A DNA stretch of 64,000 nucleotides from Dorea phocaeensis (GCF_900240315.1 NZ_OEPZ01000002.1:310001-374000), one strand, 5' to 3'; numbered from the stretch's first letter, positions 1 through 8,903 are shown. Program-made: numbers and translations. Notes: generated from the sequence alone by a model not told the origin.

Positions 1-1105
1 CATCTGTATCAATCGAAAACACCAGAATTTTCATTCCTTTCAGATGATAGTGATCCCGAAGCGTTAAAACTTCCGGACGAAGCAGTCCCAAATCCTCTGC
101 CACCAGCTGGATTCCCGGAATCTTCTCATACAATGTATCCATCACCTCATATCCCGGCGCTTCCACCCATTCTCCTTCAATCGCAGTCGGACAAGATGCC
201 GGAATCTTCCAAAATGTATCAAACGCCCGGAAATGATCGATGCGAACCAGATCAAACATCTGGCTGCTGCATCCGATTCTCTCCACCCAGAATTTATAGT
301 CATCCTTCTGAAGCTTCTCCCAATCGTAGATTGGATTTCCCCAGCGCTGCCCCGTTTTACTGAAATAATCCGGCGGAACTCCGGCAATAAAGACGGGTCT
401 TCCGTCTGTATCAAGCAGAAAGTTATCCTTTCCCGCCCATACGTCTGCCGAATCCAATCCCACGTAAAATGGCACGTCACCCATAATACGAATCCCCAGA
501 TCATTTGCCGTACGCTTAATCTTCATCCACTGATGATGGAAAAGATACTGAACAAAGATCTGATACCTTGCTTCCTCTTCAAGTTCATCTGAAAGGGGAT
601 ATTGATTTTCCGGCCAATTTCTCTCTTCTTCCGTCCATTCATTCCAGCAAAGACCGCCGTTCTTTTTCCGAAATGCCTGGAATACGCCATAGTTATGCAC
701 CCATTTCTGCTTCTCAAACTCCTGATATCCGGTATCTTTCTGCTCTGCATCCGCATTGGACGAGAACTTCAAAAAAGCGCTTCTTAGATATTCTTCCTTC
801 CAGCTTCTTACTCCTTCATAATCTACCGTTTTGGCATTCTGTCTTAGCGCCGGCGGCCGTTCCAAAAGAAGTCCTTCTTCATACATATCATCCAGACTGA
901 TATAAACGGGGTCTCCTGCAAATGACGAATACGGCTGATAGGGGGAATTCCCATATCCCACCGGATTTAGCGGCAGAATCTGCCAAATCGTCACTTTATT
1001 TTCTCTTAACAATTTTAAAAATTCTCGTGTCTGTGCACCCAGCTCCCCGATTCCTGTCCGGGAGGGAAGTGCAGAGACTGGCATTAAAATTCCTGACTCT
1101 TTCAT
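1..1105 (-). CDS. malQ: 4-alpha-glucanotransferase (amylomaltase), C-terminus outside window
   Basis: Transfers alpha-1,4-glucan segments between maltodextrins in cytoplasmic glycogen/maltose metabolism. The ATG at 1105-1103 follows a GGAAGG site, and 368 codons are readable before the window edge; the family is about 500 residues. The N-terminus has the MPVSALPSRTGIGELG motif and LPLNPVGYGNSPYQPYSSFA, both typical of GH77. Further on are the GDVPFYVGLDSADVW segment, PPDYFSKTGQRWGNPIYDW, and VRIDHFRAFDTFW with the catalytic Asp nucleophile region. VAEDLG near residue 340 matches the conserved Glu/Asp pair. The gene lies downstream of the tRNA array terminator and is read in the same direction. 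The downstream neighbour is not visible. Family assignment is firm. Confidence 0.95.
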   Translation of the reverse strand, partial: MKESGILMPVSALPSRTGIGELGAQTREFLKLLRENKVTIWQILPLNPVGYGNSPYQPYSSFAGDPVYISLDDMYEEGLLLERPPALRQNAKTVDYEGVRSWKEEYLRSAFLKFSSNADAEQKDTGYQEFEKQKWVHNYGVFQAFRKKNGGLCWNEWTEEERNWPENQYPLSDELEEEARYQIFVQYLFHHQWMKIKRTANDLGIRIMGDVPFYVGLDSADVWAGKDNFLLDTDGRPVFIAGVPPDYFSKTGQRWGNPIYDWEKLQKDDYKFWVERIGCSSQMFDLVRIDHFRAFDTFWKIPASCPTAIEGEWVEAPGYEVMDTLYEKIPGIQLVAEDLGLLRPEVLTLRDHYHLKGMKILVFSIDTD

Positions 1106-1172
1106 GTAACAACCTTCCTATGCAATATTATTAACCATTGTAGCACAGACTGCAAAAGTATTCTAGGAAAAG

Positions 1173-1212
1173 AAAAAAGCCGTAATCTTATTCAAAGATT
1201 ACGACTTTTTTT
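1173..1212 (-). terminator. Intrinsic terminator of the tRNA array
   Basis: A perfect 9-bp stem (1181-1189 with 1195-1203) around a 5-nt loop. It is flanked by six A on the left and seven T on the right, so it can act on either strand. It sits directly after the last tRNA (Leu) and before malQ. Confidence 0.85.
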
Positions 1213-1214
1213 AC

Positions 1215-1295
1215 TGCGGATGACAGGAATCGAACCTGCACGGTCTCCCACTAGATCCTAAGTCTAGCGCGTCTGCCAGTTCCGCCACATCCGCA
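1215..1295 (-). tRNA. tRNA-Leu (anticodon TAG)
   Basis: Cloverleaf with acceptor TGCGGAT/ATCCGCA, anticodon stem CTAGA/TCTAG and 7-nt loop CTTAGGA giving TAG. The T-arm has GGTTCGATTCC and there is a longer variable arm as expected for tRNA-Leu. The CCA end is not encoded. Last gene of the seven-tRNA array. Confidence 0.95.
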
Positions 1296-1338
1296 AGGAA
1301 AAAGAGTCAAAGAAAGCTTTTCTCTAACTCTTTTTCAG

Positions 1339-1411
1339 TGAGCGTGCGGGGATTCGAACCCCGGACAACTTGATTAAAAGTCAAGTGCTCTACCACCTGA
1401 GCTACACGCCC
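1339..1411 (-). tRNA. tRNA-Lys (anticodon TTT)
   Basis: Acceptor GGGCGTG pairs with CACGCTC with one G-U pair. The anticodon stem CTTGA/TCAAG carries the loop CTTTTAA (TTT), and the T-arm reads GGGGTTCGAATCCCC. No encoded CCA. Confidence 0.96.
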
Positions 1412-1419
1412 ATAATAAC

Positions 1420-1491
1420 CTGGGCTAGTTGGATTCGAACCAACGAATGCAGGAGTCAAAGTCCTGTGCCTTACCGCTTGGCGATAGCCCA
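1420..1491 (-). tRNA. tRNA-Gln (anticodon TTG)
   Basis: Acceptor TGGGCTA/TAGCCCA, anticodon stem CAGGA/TCCTG with loop CTTTGAC (TTG), T-arm GTTGGTTCGAATCCAAC. No encoded CCA. Confidence 0.95.
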
Positions 1492-1531
1492 ATAATATTC
1501 TCTCCCCAATTCTTTATGAGAAAGAAAAAAA

Positions 1532-1606
1532 GGTGGGTAATGGGACTCGAACCCATGATATCCAGAACCACAATCTGGCGCGCTAACCAACTGCACCATA
1601 CCCACC
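1532..1606 (-). tRNA. tRNA-His (anticodon GTG)
   Basis: Acceptor GTGGGTA/TACCCAC with the extra 5' G (position -1, at 1606) opposite a C, the tRNA-His identity mark. The anticodon stem CCAGA/TCTGG has loop TTGTGGT (GTG). No encoded CCA. Confidence 0.96.
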
Positions 1607-1673
1607 ATATATATTACTTATCGAACTATGTTGTCCAACTAAGTACCACCATATTCAATTTTTGTGGTTCTAA

Positions 1674-1747
1674 CGAGCCTGGGGGGATTCGAACCCTCGA
1701 CCTACGGCTTAGAAGGCCGTTGCTCTATCCAGCTGAGCTACAGACTC
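1674..1747 (-). tRNA. tRNA-Arg (anticodon TCT)
   Basis: Acceptor GAGTCTG/CAGGCTC with one T-G pair, anticodon stem ACGGC/GCCGT with loop CTTCTAA (TCT), T-arm GAGGGTTCGAATCCCCC. No encoded CCA. Confidence 0.95.
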
Positions 1748-1796
1748 ACAAGACTAGCTCTTTAGAACTATTTCTCAAAGCCTCAGGCTTTAAGAA

Positions 1797-1867
1797 AGCG
1801 GGTGATGGGAATCGAACCCACGTATCCAGCTTGGAAGGCTGGTGTTCTACCATTGAACTACACCCGC
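1797..1867 (-). tRNA. tRNA-Gly (anticodon TCC)
   Basis: Acceptor GCGGGTG/CACCCGC, anticodon stem CCAGC/GCTGG with loop CTTCCAA (TCC), discriminator T. No encoded CCA. Confidence 0.96.
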
Positions 1868-1875
1868 ATGGATTA

Positions 1876-1950
1876 TCGGGGTGACAGGATTCGAACCTGC
1901 GACCTCCTGGTCCCAAACCAGGCGCTCTAGCCAAGCTGAGCCACACCCCG
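1876..1950 (-). tRNA. tRNA-Pro (anticodon TGG)
   Basis: Acceptor CGGGGTG/CACCCCG, anticodon stem CCTGG/CCAGG with loop TTTGGGA (TGG), T-arm GCAGGTTCGAATCCTGT. First tRNA of the array. No encoded CCA. Confidence 0.96.
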
Positions 1951-2002
1951 ATGTTATGTTGTCCTGTCACTTTTTTGTCTATCTCGCCGTGACACAAGAG
2001 TT

Positions 2003-2031
2003 ATTATATAGCAAGGTCTGCAGGTTGTCAA
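2003..2031 (-). promoter_or_regulatory. Consensus sigma-A promoter of the tRNA array
   Basis: On the minus strand a perfect TTGACA (2026-2031) and a perfect TATAAT (2003-2008) are separated by 17 bp, about 50 bp upstream of tRNA-Pro. A consensus-strength promoter fits a stable-RNA operon. Confidence 0.85.
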
Positions 2032-2083
2032 CCACTTTTTTCATTTTTTTTAAAAACTTTCTACTCCCTGGTTTTTGTCGCCT

Positions 2084-2563
2084 TTATACGAACTTTTGTT
2101 CCACCTCAACTCCATCCTTTTCACTGGCATACATCACCATGTAACTTCCCCTTCGTCCCTCCTGTCTCGGATACGTAACACTTCCGGGATTCAGGGTAAT
2201 CAAACCATCCTCTTTTATAAAACATGGTCTATGGGTGTGTCCATACATCACGATGTCCGCTCCTCGTCCACGTGCTTCCTGTTTCAGGCGTTCCTCATTC
2301 ATGGACACATAATAATAGTGTCCATGGGTAATAAATACATGCTGTCCTTCAATAAAGAATTCCTCTTCTGCAGGAAGCTCCGAAAAGAAGTCATTATTTC
2401 CACGCACTATATGAACCGGACAATCTGCCACCGCCTCAATATAGTCCGCGCATCCTTCTACATCTCCCAAGTGGATCAGCATATCAATTGGCGCCTCTCG
2501 CTCAATGATCAGATCCAGATTTCGATGCGATTTATGCGTATCACTAACGATCAATACCTTCAT
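2084..2563 (-). CDS. YfcE/MJ0936-family metallophosphoesterase
   Basis: A small (159 aa) calcineurin-like phosphodiesterase, probably acting on phosphodiesters in the cytoplasm; the physiological substrate is not known. All metal-binding blocks are visible: SDTH near residue 8, HLGDVEG near 32, RGNND near 55, THGH near 79 and YGHTH near 107. The start overlaps the end of rdgB by 20 bp, so it is probably translationally coupled as the last gene of the THUMP methyltransferase - rdgB - yfcE operon. Confidence 0.9.
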   Translation of the reverse strand: MKVLIVSDTHKSHRNLDLIIEREAPIDMLIHLGDVEGCADYIEAVADCPVHIVRGNNDFFSELPAEEEFFIEGQHVFITHGHYYYVSMNEERLKQEARGRGADIVMYGHTHRPCFIKEDGLITLNPGSVTYPRQEGRRGSYMVMYASEKDGVEVEQKFV

Positions 2564-3179
2564 TTTTCTCCCTCGCTTCCAGGCGTAACCTCATTTTGCG
2601 AAGCCCTTCTCCTCTGTGGCTTAACGCATTCTTTTTCTCCGGTGAAAGCTCGGCGCTGGTGCATCCATACTGTGGCAGCACGAAAATCGGATCATAGCCA
2701 AAGCCATTTTCACCGGCAATTTCATAACCAATCCGCCCTTCCATCGTTCCTCTTACTACCTCGCTGCTTCCATCCGGGTACGCAGCCGCAATCGCACACA
2801 CAAATCGCGCAGTCCTTTCCTCATCCGGCACACCAGAAAGGCGATCAATCAACGCCTGATTTTTGATATCATAAGAAGTATCCTCTCCCATATATCTGGC
2901 AGAATAAATGCCCGGCTCTCCTCCAAGATAATCGATCTCCAAGCCCGAATCATCCGCAAGCACAACTGCGTCTTGGTACGCTTCATATTTAGCCGCTTCC
3001 TGTGCGATTTTCGTAGCCTTAATCAGCGCATTTTCTTCAAATGTCGTTCCATCCTCTACCACATCCACATCAATCCCCGCTTCTTTCTGCGAAAGAATCT
3101 CTGCTCCTAAATCCGAAAGAATCATCCGAATTTCTACCATCTTATGTTCATTTCCTGTTGCAAATATAATCGTTCTCAT
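2544..3179 (-). CDS. rdgB: RdgB/HAM1 non-canonical purine NTP pyrophosphatase
   Basis: Hydrolyses dITP, XTP and ITP to the monophosphate, cleaning the nucleotide pool. The N-terminal FATGNEHKMVEI is the substrate-binding motif. ADDSGLEIDYLGGEPGIYSARY-like residues near 74-95 form the conserved core, and GENGFGYDPIF and LSPEKKNALSHRG are the C-terminal signatures. Length (211 aa) is slightly above the usual 195-200. AGGA lies upstream of the ATG. Confidence 0.95.
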   Translation of the reverse strand: MRTIIFATGNEHKMVEIRMILSDLGAEILSQKEAGIDVDVVEDGTTFEENALIKATKIAQEAAKYEAYQDAVVLADDSGLEIDYLGGEPGIYSARYMGEDTSYDIKNQALIDRLSGVPDEERTARFVCAIAAAYPDGSSEVVRGTMEGRIGYEIAGENGFGYDPIFVLPQYGCTSAELSPEKKNALSHRGEGLRKMRLRLEAREKNEGIDR

Positions 3180-3218
3180 GTTCGTCCTTCTTTCTGTCTT
3201 ATCCGTCTTTTAAGGCGC

Positions 3219-4367
3219 CTATTTCTTGATTCTCGGCGGTCTCGGTCCCTGATACTGATAAAAGTACGTCTTTAACATTCCATTGTAAATTTTTCGATTC
3301 TTGTCTGCCTTGCGTCCAAAGTAGCGCTCCGCCTCCTCATAAGAGGTAATCATATATGCCGACCAGCTGTCTAACCTTTGATAGCTTTCCCCAAACGCCC
3401 GATAAAGCGCCGGCAAATCCTTTTTCTCTTCCAATCGTTCTCCATAAGGTGGGTTCGTAATAATAAACCCATACTTTTTCGGATGATTTAACTTGCTTAC
3501 ATCTCGCTCCTGAAAATGAATCAGATGATCCACTCCGGCCTCTCTTGCATTTCTTCTTGCGATCTTAATGACAGAACCATCCACATCATAGCCTTGAATA
3601 TCTGTCTCAATCTCATCGTCTATCAGGTCATTTGCTTCATTAATACCATCATACCAAAGCTTCTTCGGAATCAGGTTTGTCCATGCTTCTGCCGTAAAAG
3701 ACCGATTCATTCCCGGCGCAATATTCGCCGCCATCATCGCCGCTTCAATCGGAAATGTCCCGCTTCCACAGAATGGATCCACCAAAATCCGATCTTTCTT
3801 CCACGGAGTCAGCATAATCAGAGCCGCAGCCAATGTCTCCGTAATCGGCGCCTTGCCGGACACCTCACGGTACCCTCTCTTGTGAAGAGAGATTCCCGAA
3901 GTATCAATACCAACCGTCACTACATCCTTCATTAAGAATACGCGAACCGGATAAGACGCCCCATCCTCCTGAAACCAGGAAATGCCATAATGCTGCTGCA
4001 TCCGTTTGACCATTGCCTTCTTCATAATTGATTGAATATCCGACGGGCTGAATAACTTACTTTTTACAGAAGCGGCTTTCGCCACCCAAAACTTCCCGTC
4101 TTTGGGAATGTAATCTTCCCACGGAAGTTCTGCTGTCCGGTCAAACAGTTCCTCAAAACTCCTTGCCGTAAAACTTCCCACTTTCCATAGAATTCGCTCC
4201 GCCGTCCGAAGGAAGATATTGGCTCTGCATACCGCATCTGCATCTCCATAGAAAGTAACTCTTCCATCCTCTACCGATGAAATCTCATAACCAAGATCTA
4301 TAATTTCTCTTTTTAATACCGCTTCCAGGCCAAAGTGACAGGGAGCGATCAACTCTGCTTTTTTCAT
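3219..4367 (-). CDS. THUMP-domain class I SAM-dependent RNA methyltransferase (RlmL-N/YpsC type)
   Basis: Predicted N2-guanine methyltransferase of 23S rRNA. The N-terminal ferredoxin-like/THUMP region carries VTFYGDADAVCRANIFLRTAERI. The C-terminal Rossmann methyltransferase has DPFCGSGTFPIEAA and the catalytic NPPYGER. The chosen ATG (4367) has GGAG six bases upstream; an ATG twelve bases earlier is possible but poorly spaced. About 382 aa, normal for the YpsC family. First gene of the operon with rdgB and yfcE. Confidence 0.9.
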   Translation of the reverse strand: MKKAELIAPCHFGLEAVLKREIIDLGYEISSVEDGRVTFYGDADAVCRANIFLRTAERILWKVGSFTARSFEELFDRTAELPWEDYIPKDGKFWVAKAASVKSKLFSPSDIQSIMKKAMVKRMQQHYGISWFQEDGASYPVRVFLMKDVVTVGIDTSGISLHKRGYREVSGKAPITETLAAALIMLTPWKKDRILVDPFCGSGTFPIEAAMMAANIAPGMNRSFTAEAWTNLIPKKLWYDGINEANDLIDDEIETDIQGYDVDGSVIKIARRNAREAGVDHLIHFQERDVSKLNHPKKYGFIITNPPYGERLEEKKDLPALYRAFGESYQRLDSWSAYMITSYEEAERYFGRKADKNRKIYNGMLKTYFYQYQGPRPPRIKK

Positions 4368-4470
4368 ATATTTCTCCATATGTATCCTATTTTTACAACT
4401 TTATCTTACTGGCAATACTTCCTCTTTGTCAATCAGAATTTACAGCTTCAAAAATCTCCACATACAATAA

Positions 4471-4502
4471 CAGGAGGTATGCGAAATCCCGCACACCCCC
4501 TG
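4471..4502 (-). terminator. Possible hairpin terminator after the repeat protein gene
   Basis: On the minus strand GGTGTGCG pairs with CGCATACC across a 6-nt loop, with partial extension by CAGG/CCTG. It lies just after the stop at 4518. The U-tract is weak, so this could be only a 3'-end stabilising hairpin. Confidence 0.4.
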
Positions 4503-4517
4503 CCACACCATTTTCAA

Positions 4518-4733
4518 TTAGTAACGACTGCTCTCACTGCCAGCGGAAGCATTTTTGTTAGATGCATTTTTGTCAGACGCGTTTCTGTCAGATGCATTCT
4601 TATCGGAAGCATTTCTACCTGCTGCATTCTTATTAGACGCATTTCTGTCAGATGCATTTCTGCCCGCTGCATTCTTATTAGAAGTGTTCTGTGCAGACAT
4701 TTTGTCGTTTGATGCATGATAATTCTTAGCCAT
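4518..4733 (-). CDS. Asn-rich pentapeptide-repeat small protein, function unknown
   Basis: A 71-residue hydrophilic protein. Residues 1-15 ([15 protein letters not shown]) are followed by ten consecutive five-residue units of the form N-(A/T)-(S/A)-(D/N/G)-(K/R) at residues 16-65; the last unit ends AG. The tail is SESSRY. The start has a perfect AGGAGG seven bases upstream, which argues for a real gene. There is no signal peptide, membrane segment or cysteine. It is monocistronic, between the THUMP methyltransferase and the HAAS protein. I do not recognise a named family; Lys/Asn/Ser-rich small proteins of this size are often spore-associated in Clostridia, but that is inference. Confidence 0.75.
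   Translation of the reverse strand: MAKNYHASNDKMSAQNTSNKNAAGRNASDRNASNKNAAGRNASDKNASDRNASDKNASNKNASAGSESSRY
4539..4688 (-). repeat. Ten tandem degenerate 15-bp units within the repeat protein gene
   Basis: The coding repeat has a 15-bp period, visible on the plus strand as recurring GCATT(C/T)(T/C)T followed by a variable NNN GAC/GAT/GCT. Units differ mainly at third positions and at codons 3-5 of each unit, so the peptide period is better kept than the DNA. Confidence 0.85.
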
Positions 4734-4932
4734 GTCAATTCCTCCTAATCTTTTCTTGGTACACTGTTATTTTGATCCATCTTTCCACTTTTTATGTATC
4801 ATATTCAGAAAATCTTAAGGAGAATTAGATTTTTTTAATTTTTAACTTGCTTTTTGACCTTTCCTATATTATACTAACACATGTAGAAAGGATGCTTTCT
4901 ACAACCCCTTATTAATTATTTATACTCCCCTC

Positions 4933-4963
4933 AAAAGACCGATGGCTCCCCCATCGGTCTTTT
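4933..4963 (-). terminator. Intrinsic terminator of the HAAS gene
   Basis: Stem AAAGACCGATGG/CCATCGGTCTTT with a short loop, with A residues on one side and T on the other, directly downstream of the stop at 5026. The remaining bases between here and the repeat protein gene (4734-4930) are A+T rich with no gene that I can see. Confidence 0.85.
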
Positions 4964-5025
4964 ACTTTATCTTTATTCTTTTACATCAAACTGTTCTCAT
5001 CTTCTTCGTGCTTTTCGCGCAGTTC

Positions 5026-5487
5026 TCACCGCCGTCTTCCTCCAATGATACGAAGAATCAGCCAAATCAACAACAACGGCATTATAATCGGCGCTACCAG
5101 GCTAAAGATCCCGCCAATCACTGCCACAACAATTACGATTACACCTATAATTCCAAGTATCAGGAACAGCTTCTTCCACCAGGTGTCAAATCCAAACACA
5201 TGCACTTTTCCCGCTGCCTGCTCCTTACCATTTCCTCCTGAACTTCTTTTAGGCTCATAAGAATATTCCTCGTAAGCCTGCCCTCTATTCTCCACAGAAT
5301 CCACAATCGTCTTCGCAATCGCCCATGGATCCCCTAATTCCGCCGTCACTTCCTCCTCACTTCTACCTTTTCCAATCTCATCATCAATATAACTGCTGTA
5401 ATATTCTACATTTTCCTGTACTACAGCGCCACTTAAATCATTGCCGAGTGCGCGTTTTAATCTGATTAAAAATTCCTTCTTTGTCAT
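5026..5487 (-). CDS. HAAS (DUF1700-like) domain membrane protein
   Basis: Residues 1-60 (MTKKEFLIRLKRAL, ENVEYYSSYIDDEIGKGRSEEEVTAELGDPWAIAKTI) match the HAAS helical domain, thought to sense or signal and usually paired with a PadR regulator. After a charged Gly/Ser linker there are two hydrophobic segments (about 100-150) ending in GGRRR, so it is an inner-membrane protein with a cytoplasmic N-terminus. The ATG at 5487 has AGGAGG six bases upstream; an in-frame start twenty codons earlier lacks one. No PadR gene lies beside it, which is unusual for the family. Confidence 0.75.
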   Translation of the reverse strand: MTKKEFLIRLKRALGNDLSGAVVQENVEYYSSYIDDEIGKGRSEEEVTAELGDPWAIAKTIVDSVENRGQAYEEYSYEPKRSSGGNGKEQAAGKVHVFGFDTWWKKLFLILGIIGVIVIVVAVIGGIFSLVAPIIMPLLLIWLILRIIGGRRR

Positions 5488-5603
5488 CAATCTCCTCCTG
5501 GTAAAACTAAAAACCCTGCATTTAGAATAGCATATCCAATTGCCCATTCCAAGTGCAAGGTTCTTAAAATTTTCTAATGTATTTCTAAAGTTCTTTTCTC
5601 TTT

Positions 5604-7715
5604 TTATACTTCAAAGATCAGATCTCCATAAGACGGCATCGGCCATGCCTCTTTATCAACGATCATTTCCAGCTTGTCAATTGGCGCACGAAGGGCTTCC
5701 ATAGCAGTGCACACTTCAAAGTGATAGTATCTTGCCCGCTCTTCTCCGTCTTCCATTCCTGCTGCCGTCTCCGCCACCTGTTCCAAGTTCTGAAGCGCTC
5801 GTTTTGCTTCTATAAGAAGCCCCGATGTCTCTTCCAGAAGTTCTGCCTGTACTGTCGCTTTCACACCAGCTTCCCGAACAGCCAAAACCGTATCAGCCAG
5901 CGTCTTGGTATATCCGATCACAGCCGGAATGAACTGCTTGCCCGCCATATCAATCATCGTACGCGCCTCAATATTGATGGCCTTTGAATAATTTTCAAAC
6001 TTAATCTCCGCGCGGGACTCAAGCTCTGCTCGTGTAAATACGTGGAACCGCTCAAACATTTCTACCGTTTTCTCCGTCGTCAGCGCCGGAATCGCCTCTA
6101 CCATCGAGCCAAGGTTTGGAAGTCCACGGCGTTTTGCTTCAGCTACCCAATCCTCAGAATATCCGTCTCCGTTGAAAATAATCCGCTGATATTTGGATGC
6201 ATATTCCTTAATCAGGTCATGGACCGCCATTTCAAAGTCCTCTGCCTTTTCCAGTACCTCACAGGCATCCGCAAATGCTTCCGCCACGATGGTGTTCAGC
6301 ACCACATTCGGACCTGCCACAGAATCTCTGGAACCAACCATTCGGAACTCGAATTTATTTCCTGTAAATGCAAACGGAGACGTCCGGTTACGATCTGCCG
6401 TGTCCTTCGCAAAATCCGGAATAGCACGCACACCGGTTTTCATCTTTCCGCCCTTTAAGCTATGAGTTGCCTCTCCTGTATCTACTAGCTGCTGGATTAC
6501 ATCCTCCAGCTGTTCTCCTAAGAACACAGAAATAATTGCCGGCGGAGCCTCTGCCGCCCCAAGCCGGTGATCATTTCCCGGATTCGCTGCAGATTCCCGC
6601 AAAAGATCCGCATGTTCATCTACTGCTTTTAAGATACATGTCAAAACCAAAAGGAACTGAATATTTTCATGCGGTGTCTTCCCCGGATCCAGCAGATTCT
6701 TTCCATCGTCTGTTGTCAAAGACCAGTTGTCATGTTTTCCGGATCCATTGACTCCCGCAAATGGTTTTTCGTGGAGGATGCATTTCAGTCCATGTTTTCC
6801 TGCCACCCGTTTCAATGTCTGCATCACAATATGGTTGTGATCAACCGCCACATTTGCCGCTGCATATATCGGTGCAAGCTCATGCTGTGCCGGAGCAGCC
6901 TCATTATGTTGAGTTTTAGCAGAAACGCCCACTTTCCAGAGCTCTTCGTTGACATCTTTCATAAATCCCGCAATTCTCTGGCGAATGGTTCCAAAATAGT
7001 GATCATCCAACTCCTGCCCCTTTGGCGGCATCGCGCCAAACAGGGTACGCCCCGCATAAATCAGGTCCTTTCTCTCTTTAAACTTTTTCGCATCTACAAG
7101 AAAATACTCCTGCTCCGCACCTACGCACGGTGTTACTTTCTTAGATGTCGTATTTCCGAACAGACGGATCAGGCGAAGCGCCTGCTCATTGATGACTTCC
7201 ATAGAACGAAGCAATGGTGTCTTCTGATCCAGTGCTTCTCCTGTATAAGAACAGAATGCCGTCGGAATACACAGAGTCGCACCTGCTGCATCATGGCGTA
7301 CAAACGCCGGAGAAGTACAATCCCACGCCGTATATCCTCTTGCTTCAAATGTCGCCCGCAACCCTCCAGACGGGAAGGAAGAAGCATCTGGTTCTCCCTT
7401 GATCAGTTCTTTCCCCGAAAAACTCATCAGTACTTTACCGCTCGGAAGTGGAGCAGATATAAACGAATCGTGTTTCTCAGCCGTAAATCCCGTCAATGGC
7501 TGGAACCAATGCGTATAATGCGTCGCACCTTTCTCAATTGCCCACTCCTTCATCTCATGCGCAATGACATCGGCCGTCACAAGATCCAATTCCTTGCCTT
7601 CCTCAATCGTCTTCTTCAGATCTTTATAGACTTTTTTCGGCAGACGTTCCTGCATCACGGCATCATTAAAAACATCTTCCCCAAAAATATCTGCTACATT
7701 AAATGCTTCACCCAT
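5604..7715 (-). CDS. glnN: Type III glutamine synthetase (GlnN)
   Basis: Makes glutamine from glutamate, ammonia and ATP. The 703-residue length marks the type III family, much longer than type I (about 450). Visible blocks include [11 protein letters not shown] (metal-binding Glu), [15 protein letters not shown] with the conserved His/Glu, [23 protein letters not shown] (nucleotide/glutamate loop) and [29 protein letters not shown] precedes the ATG. It is monocistronic. Long open frames on the opposite strand (to 376 codons) are shadows of its codon bias. Confidence 0.97.
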   Translation of the reverse strand: MGEAFNVADIFGEDVFNDAVMQERLPKKVYKDLKKTIEEGKELDLVTADVIAHEMKEWAIEKGATHYTHWFQPLTGFTAEKHDSFISAPLPSGKVLMSFSGKELIKGEPDASSFPSGGLRATFEARGYTAWDCTSPAFVRHDAAGATLCIPTAFCSYTGEALDQKTPLLRSMEVINEQALRLIRLFGNTTSKKVTPCVGAEQEYFLVDAKKFKERKDLIYAGRTLFGAMPPKGQELDDHYFGTIRQRIAGFMKDVNEELWKVGVSAKTQHNEAAPAQHELAPIYAAANVAVDHNHIVMQTLKRVAGKHGLKCILHEKPFAGVNGSGKHDNWSLTTDDGKNLLDPGKTPHENIQFLLVLTCILKAVDEHADLLRESAANPGNDHRLGAAEAPPAIISVFLGEQLEDVIQQLVDTGEATHSLKGGKMKTGVRAIPDFAKDTADRNRTSPFAFTGNKFEFRMVGSRDSVAGPNVVLNTIVAEAFADACEVLEKAEDFEMAVHDLIKEYASKYQRIIFNGDGYSEDWVAEAKRRGLPNLGSMVEAIPALTTEKTVEMFERFHVFTRAELESRAEIKFENYSKAINIEARTMIDMAGKQFIPAVIGYTKTLADTVLAVREAGVKATVQAELLEETSGLLIEAKRALQNLEQVAETAAGMEDGEERARYYHFEVCTAMEALRAPIDKLEMIVDKEAWPMPSYGDLIFEV

Positions 7716-7799
7716 GTTTCCTTCGTTTCCTTTCCCGTTACTTTTCTCTCTTCTTTAGTATCTCATTCCTATCTCATGCCCCTCCCGGAGAGGGATTAG

Positions 7800-7830
7800 A
7801 AAAAGGCACTCCAACCCTCGTTGGAACACC
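7800..7830 (-). terminator. Intrinsic terminator of fba
   Basis: On the minus strand GGTGTTCCAAC, a GAGG loop, then GTTGGAGTGCC and TTTTT. It starts 18 bp after the aldolase stop codon. Confidence 0.85.
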
Positions 7831-7847
7831 TTTGTTCTCAAGAAGTC

Positions 7848-8711
7848 TTAAGCTTTTCCTACAGAACCGAATAACTCCATCTTCTCTTTTACAGTCGCCA
7901 TAATTGCATCTGCACCTGGTTTTAATAACTTACGTGGGTCAAACCCCTTGCCTTCCAGGTCTTTTCCTGCTTCGATATATTTGCGTGTAGCATCTGCAAA
8001 TGATAACTGACACTCTGTATTTACATTGATCTTAGCTACTCCAAGATCGATTGCTTTCTTGATCATATCTTCCGGAATACCTGTACCTCCGTGAAGAACT
8101 AATGGCATCTTTCCAGTCAGTTTCTGGATTGCATCCAATGTCTCAAAACTAAGTCCTGCCCAGTTAGCCGGATATTTTCCGTGAATATTTCCGATACCTG
8201 CTGCCAGCATATCTACACCGAGGTCAGCAATCATCTTACACTCCTGAGGATCTGCGCACTCGCCCTGTCCTACAACACCGTCTTCTTCTCCACCGATAGA
8301 ACCAACTTCTGCTTCCAGAGACATCCCCTTCTCTCTGCAGATCTCAATCAGTTCTTTTGTCTTTGCAACGTTCTCTTCGATCGGATAGTGAGATCCATCA
8401 AACATGATAGAAGAAAATCCTGCTTCGATACATTTCTGACATCCTTCATAAGAGCCGTGATCCAAATGTAATGCTACCGGCACGGTAATTCCAAGCTCCT
8501 CGATCATAGCTTTTACCATAGCTGCTACTGTCTTAAAGCCTGTCATATACTTTCCTGCACCTTCAGACACACCTAAGATTACCGGTGATTTGCACTCTTC
8601 TGCTGTCAAAAGAATACTCTTTGTCCACTCCAGGTTATTGATATTGAACTGTCCTACTGCGTAGTGACCTTCGACTGCTTTTTCAAGCATCTCCTTTGCT
8701 GATACTAACAT
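7848..8711 (-). CDS. fba: Class II fructose-1,6-bisphosphate aldolase
   Basis: Zinc-dependent glycolytic cleavage of fructose 1,6-bisphosphate. The ATG at 8711 has GGAGGA upstream and starts MLVSAKEMLEKA; the frame is open further upstream but runs through the promoter, so the long version is wrong. Class II signs: LHLDHGS with the zinc His, FSSIMFDGSHYPIEENV, LEAEVGSIGGEEDG, PLVLHGGTGI and KINVNTECQ. 287 aa, a typical class IIB length. It is a single gene with its own promoter and terminator. Confidence 0.96.
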   Translation of the reverse strand: MLVSAKEMLEKAVEGHYAVGQFNINNLEWTKSILLTAEECKSPVILGVSEGAGKYMTGFKTVAAMVKAMIEELGITVPVALHLDHGSYEGCQKCIEAGFSSIMFDGSHYPIEENVAKTKELIEICREKGMSLEAEVGSIGGEEDGVVGQGECADPQECKMIADLGVDMLAAGIGNIHGKYPANWAGLSFETLDAIQKLTGKMPLVLHGGTGIPEDMIKKAIDLGVAKINVNTECQLSFADATRKYIEAGKDLEGKGFDPRKLLKPGADAIMATVKEKMELFGSVGKA

Positions 8712-8786
8712 GATTAATTCCTCCAATCTTTTCTTGCCCAAAGGCGCGGCAGCTGTTTGTCTGCCGTGTATAATTTCGCTTGTTCT

Positions 8787-8815
8787 ATTATATCTCATTC
8801 CCAGAGAAATGACAA
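8787..8815 (-). promoter_or_regulatory. Promoter of fba
   Basis: Minus strand TTGTCA (8810-8815), 17-bp spacer, perfect TATAAT (8787-8792), about 75 bp upstream of the aldolase ATG. Confidence 0.75.
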
Positions 8816-8864
8816 CTAAAAAACTTTCAGCAAGTGTTTTTGAAAGACAAAATCTCAGCCAAAG

Positions 8865-8899
8865 CAAAAAAAGATCTGTGAAAACTTCACAGATCTTTT
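8865..8899 (-). terminator. Terminator after tRNA-Glu
   Basis: Perfect 11-bp stem (8872-8882 with 8886-8896) with a 3-nt loop, and a U-tract of six on the minus strand, just past tRNA-Glu. Confidence 0.85.
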
Positions 8900-8903
8900 C
8901 AAA

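Noticed and set aside
2075-2866. Open frame of 263 codons on the plus strand across yfcE and rdgB
   Set aside because: Antisense to two recognised enzymes, no family motifs, no ribosome-binding site.
6669-7799. Open frame of 376 codons on the plus strand across glnN
   Set aside because: It is antisense to a clear type III glutamine synthetase and has basic, Cys/His-rich low-quality composition; a shadow of codon bias.
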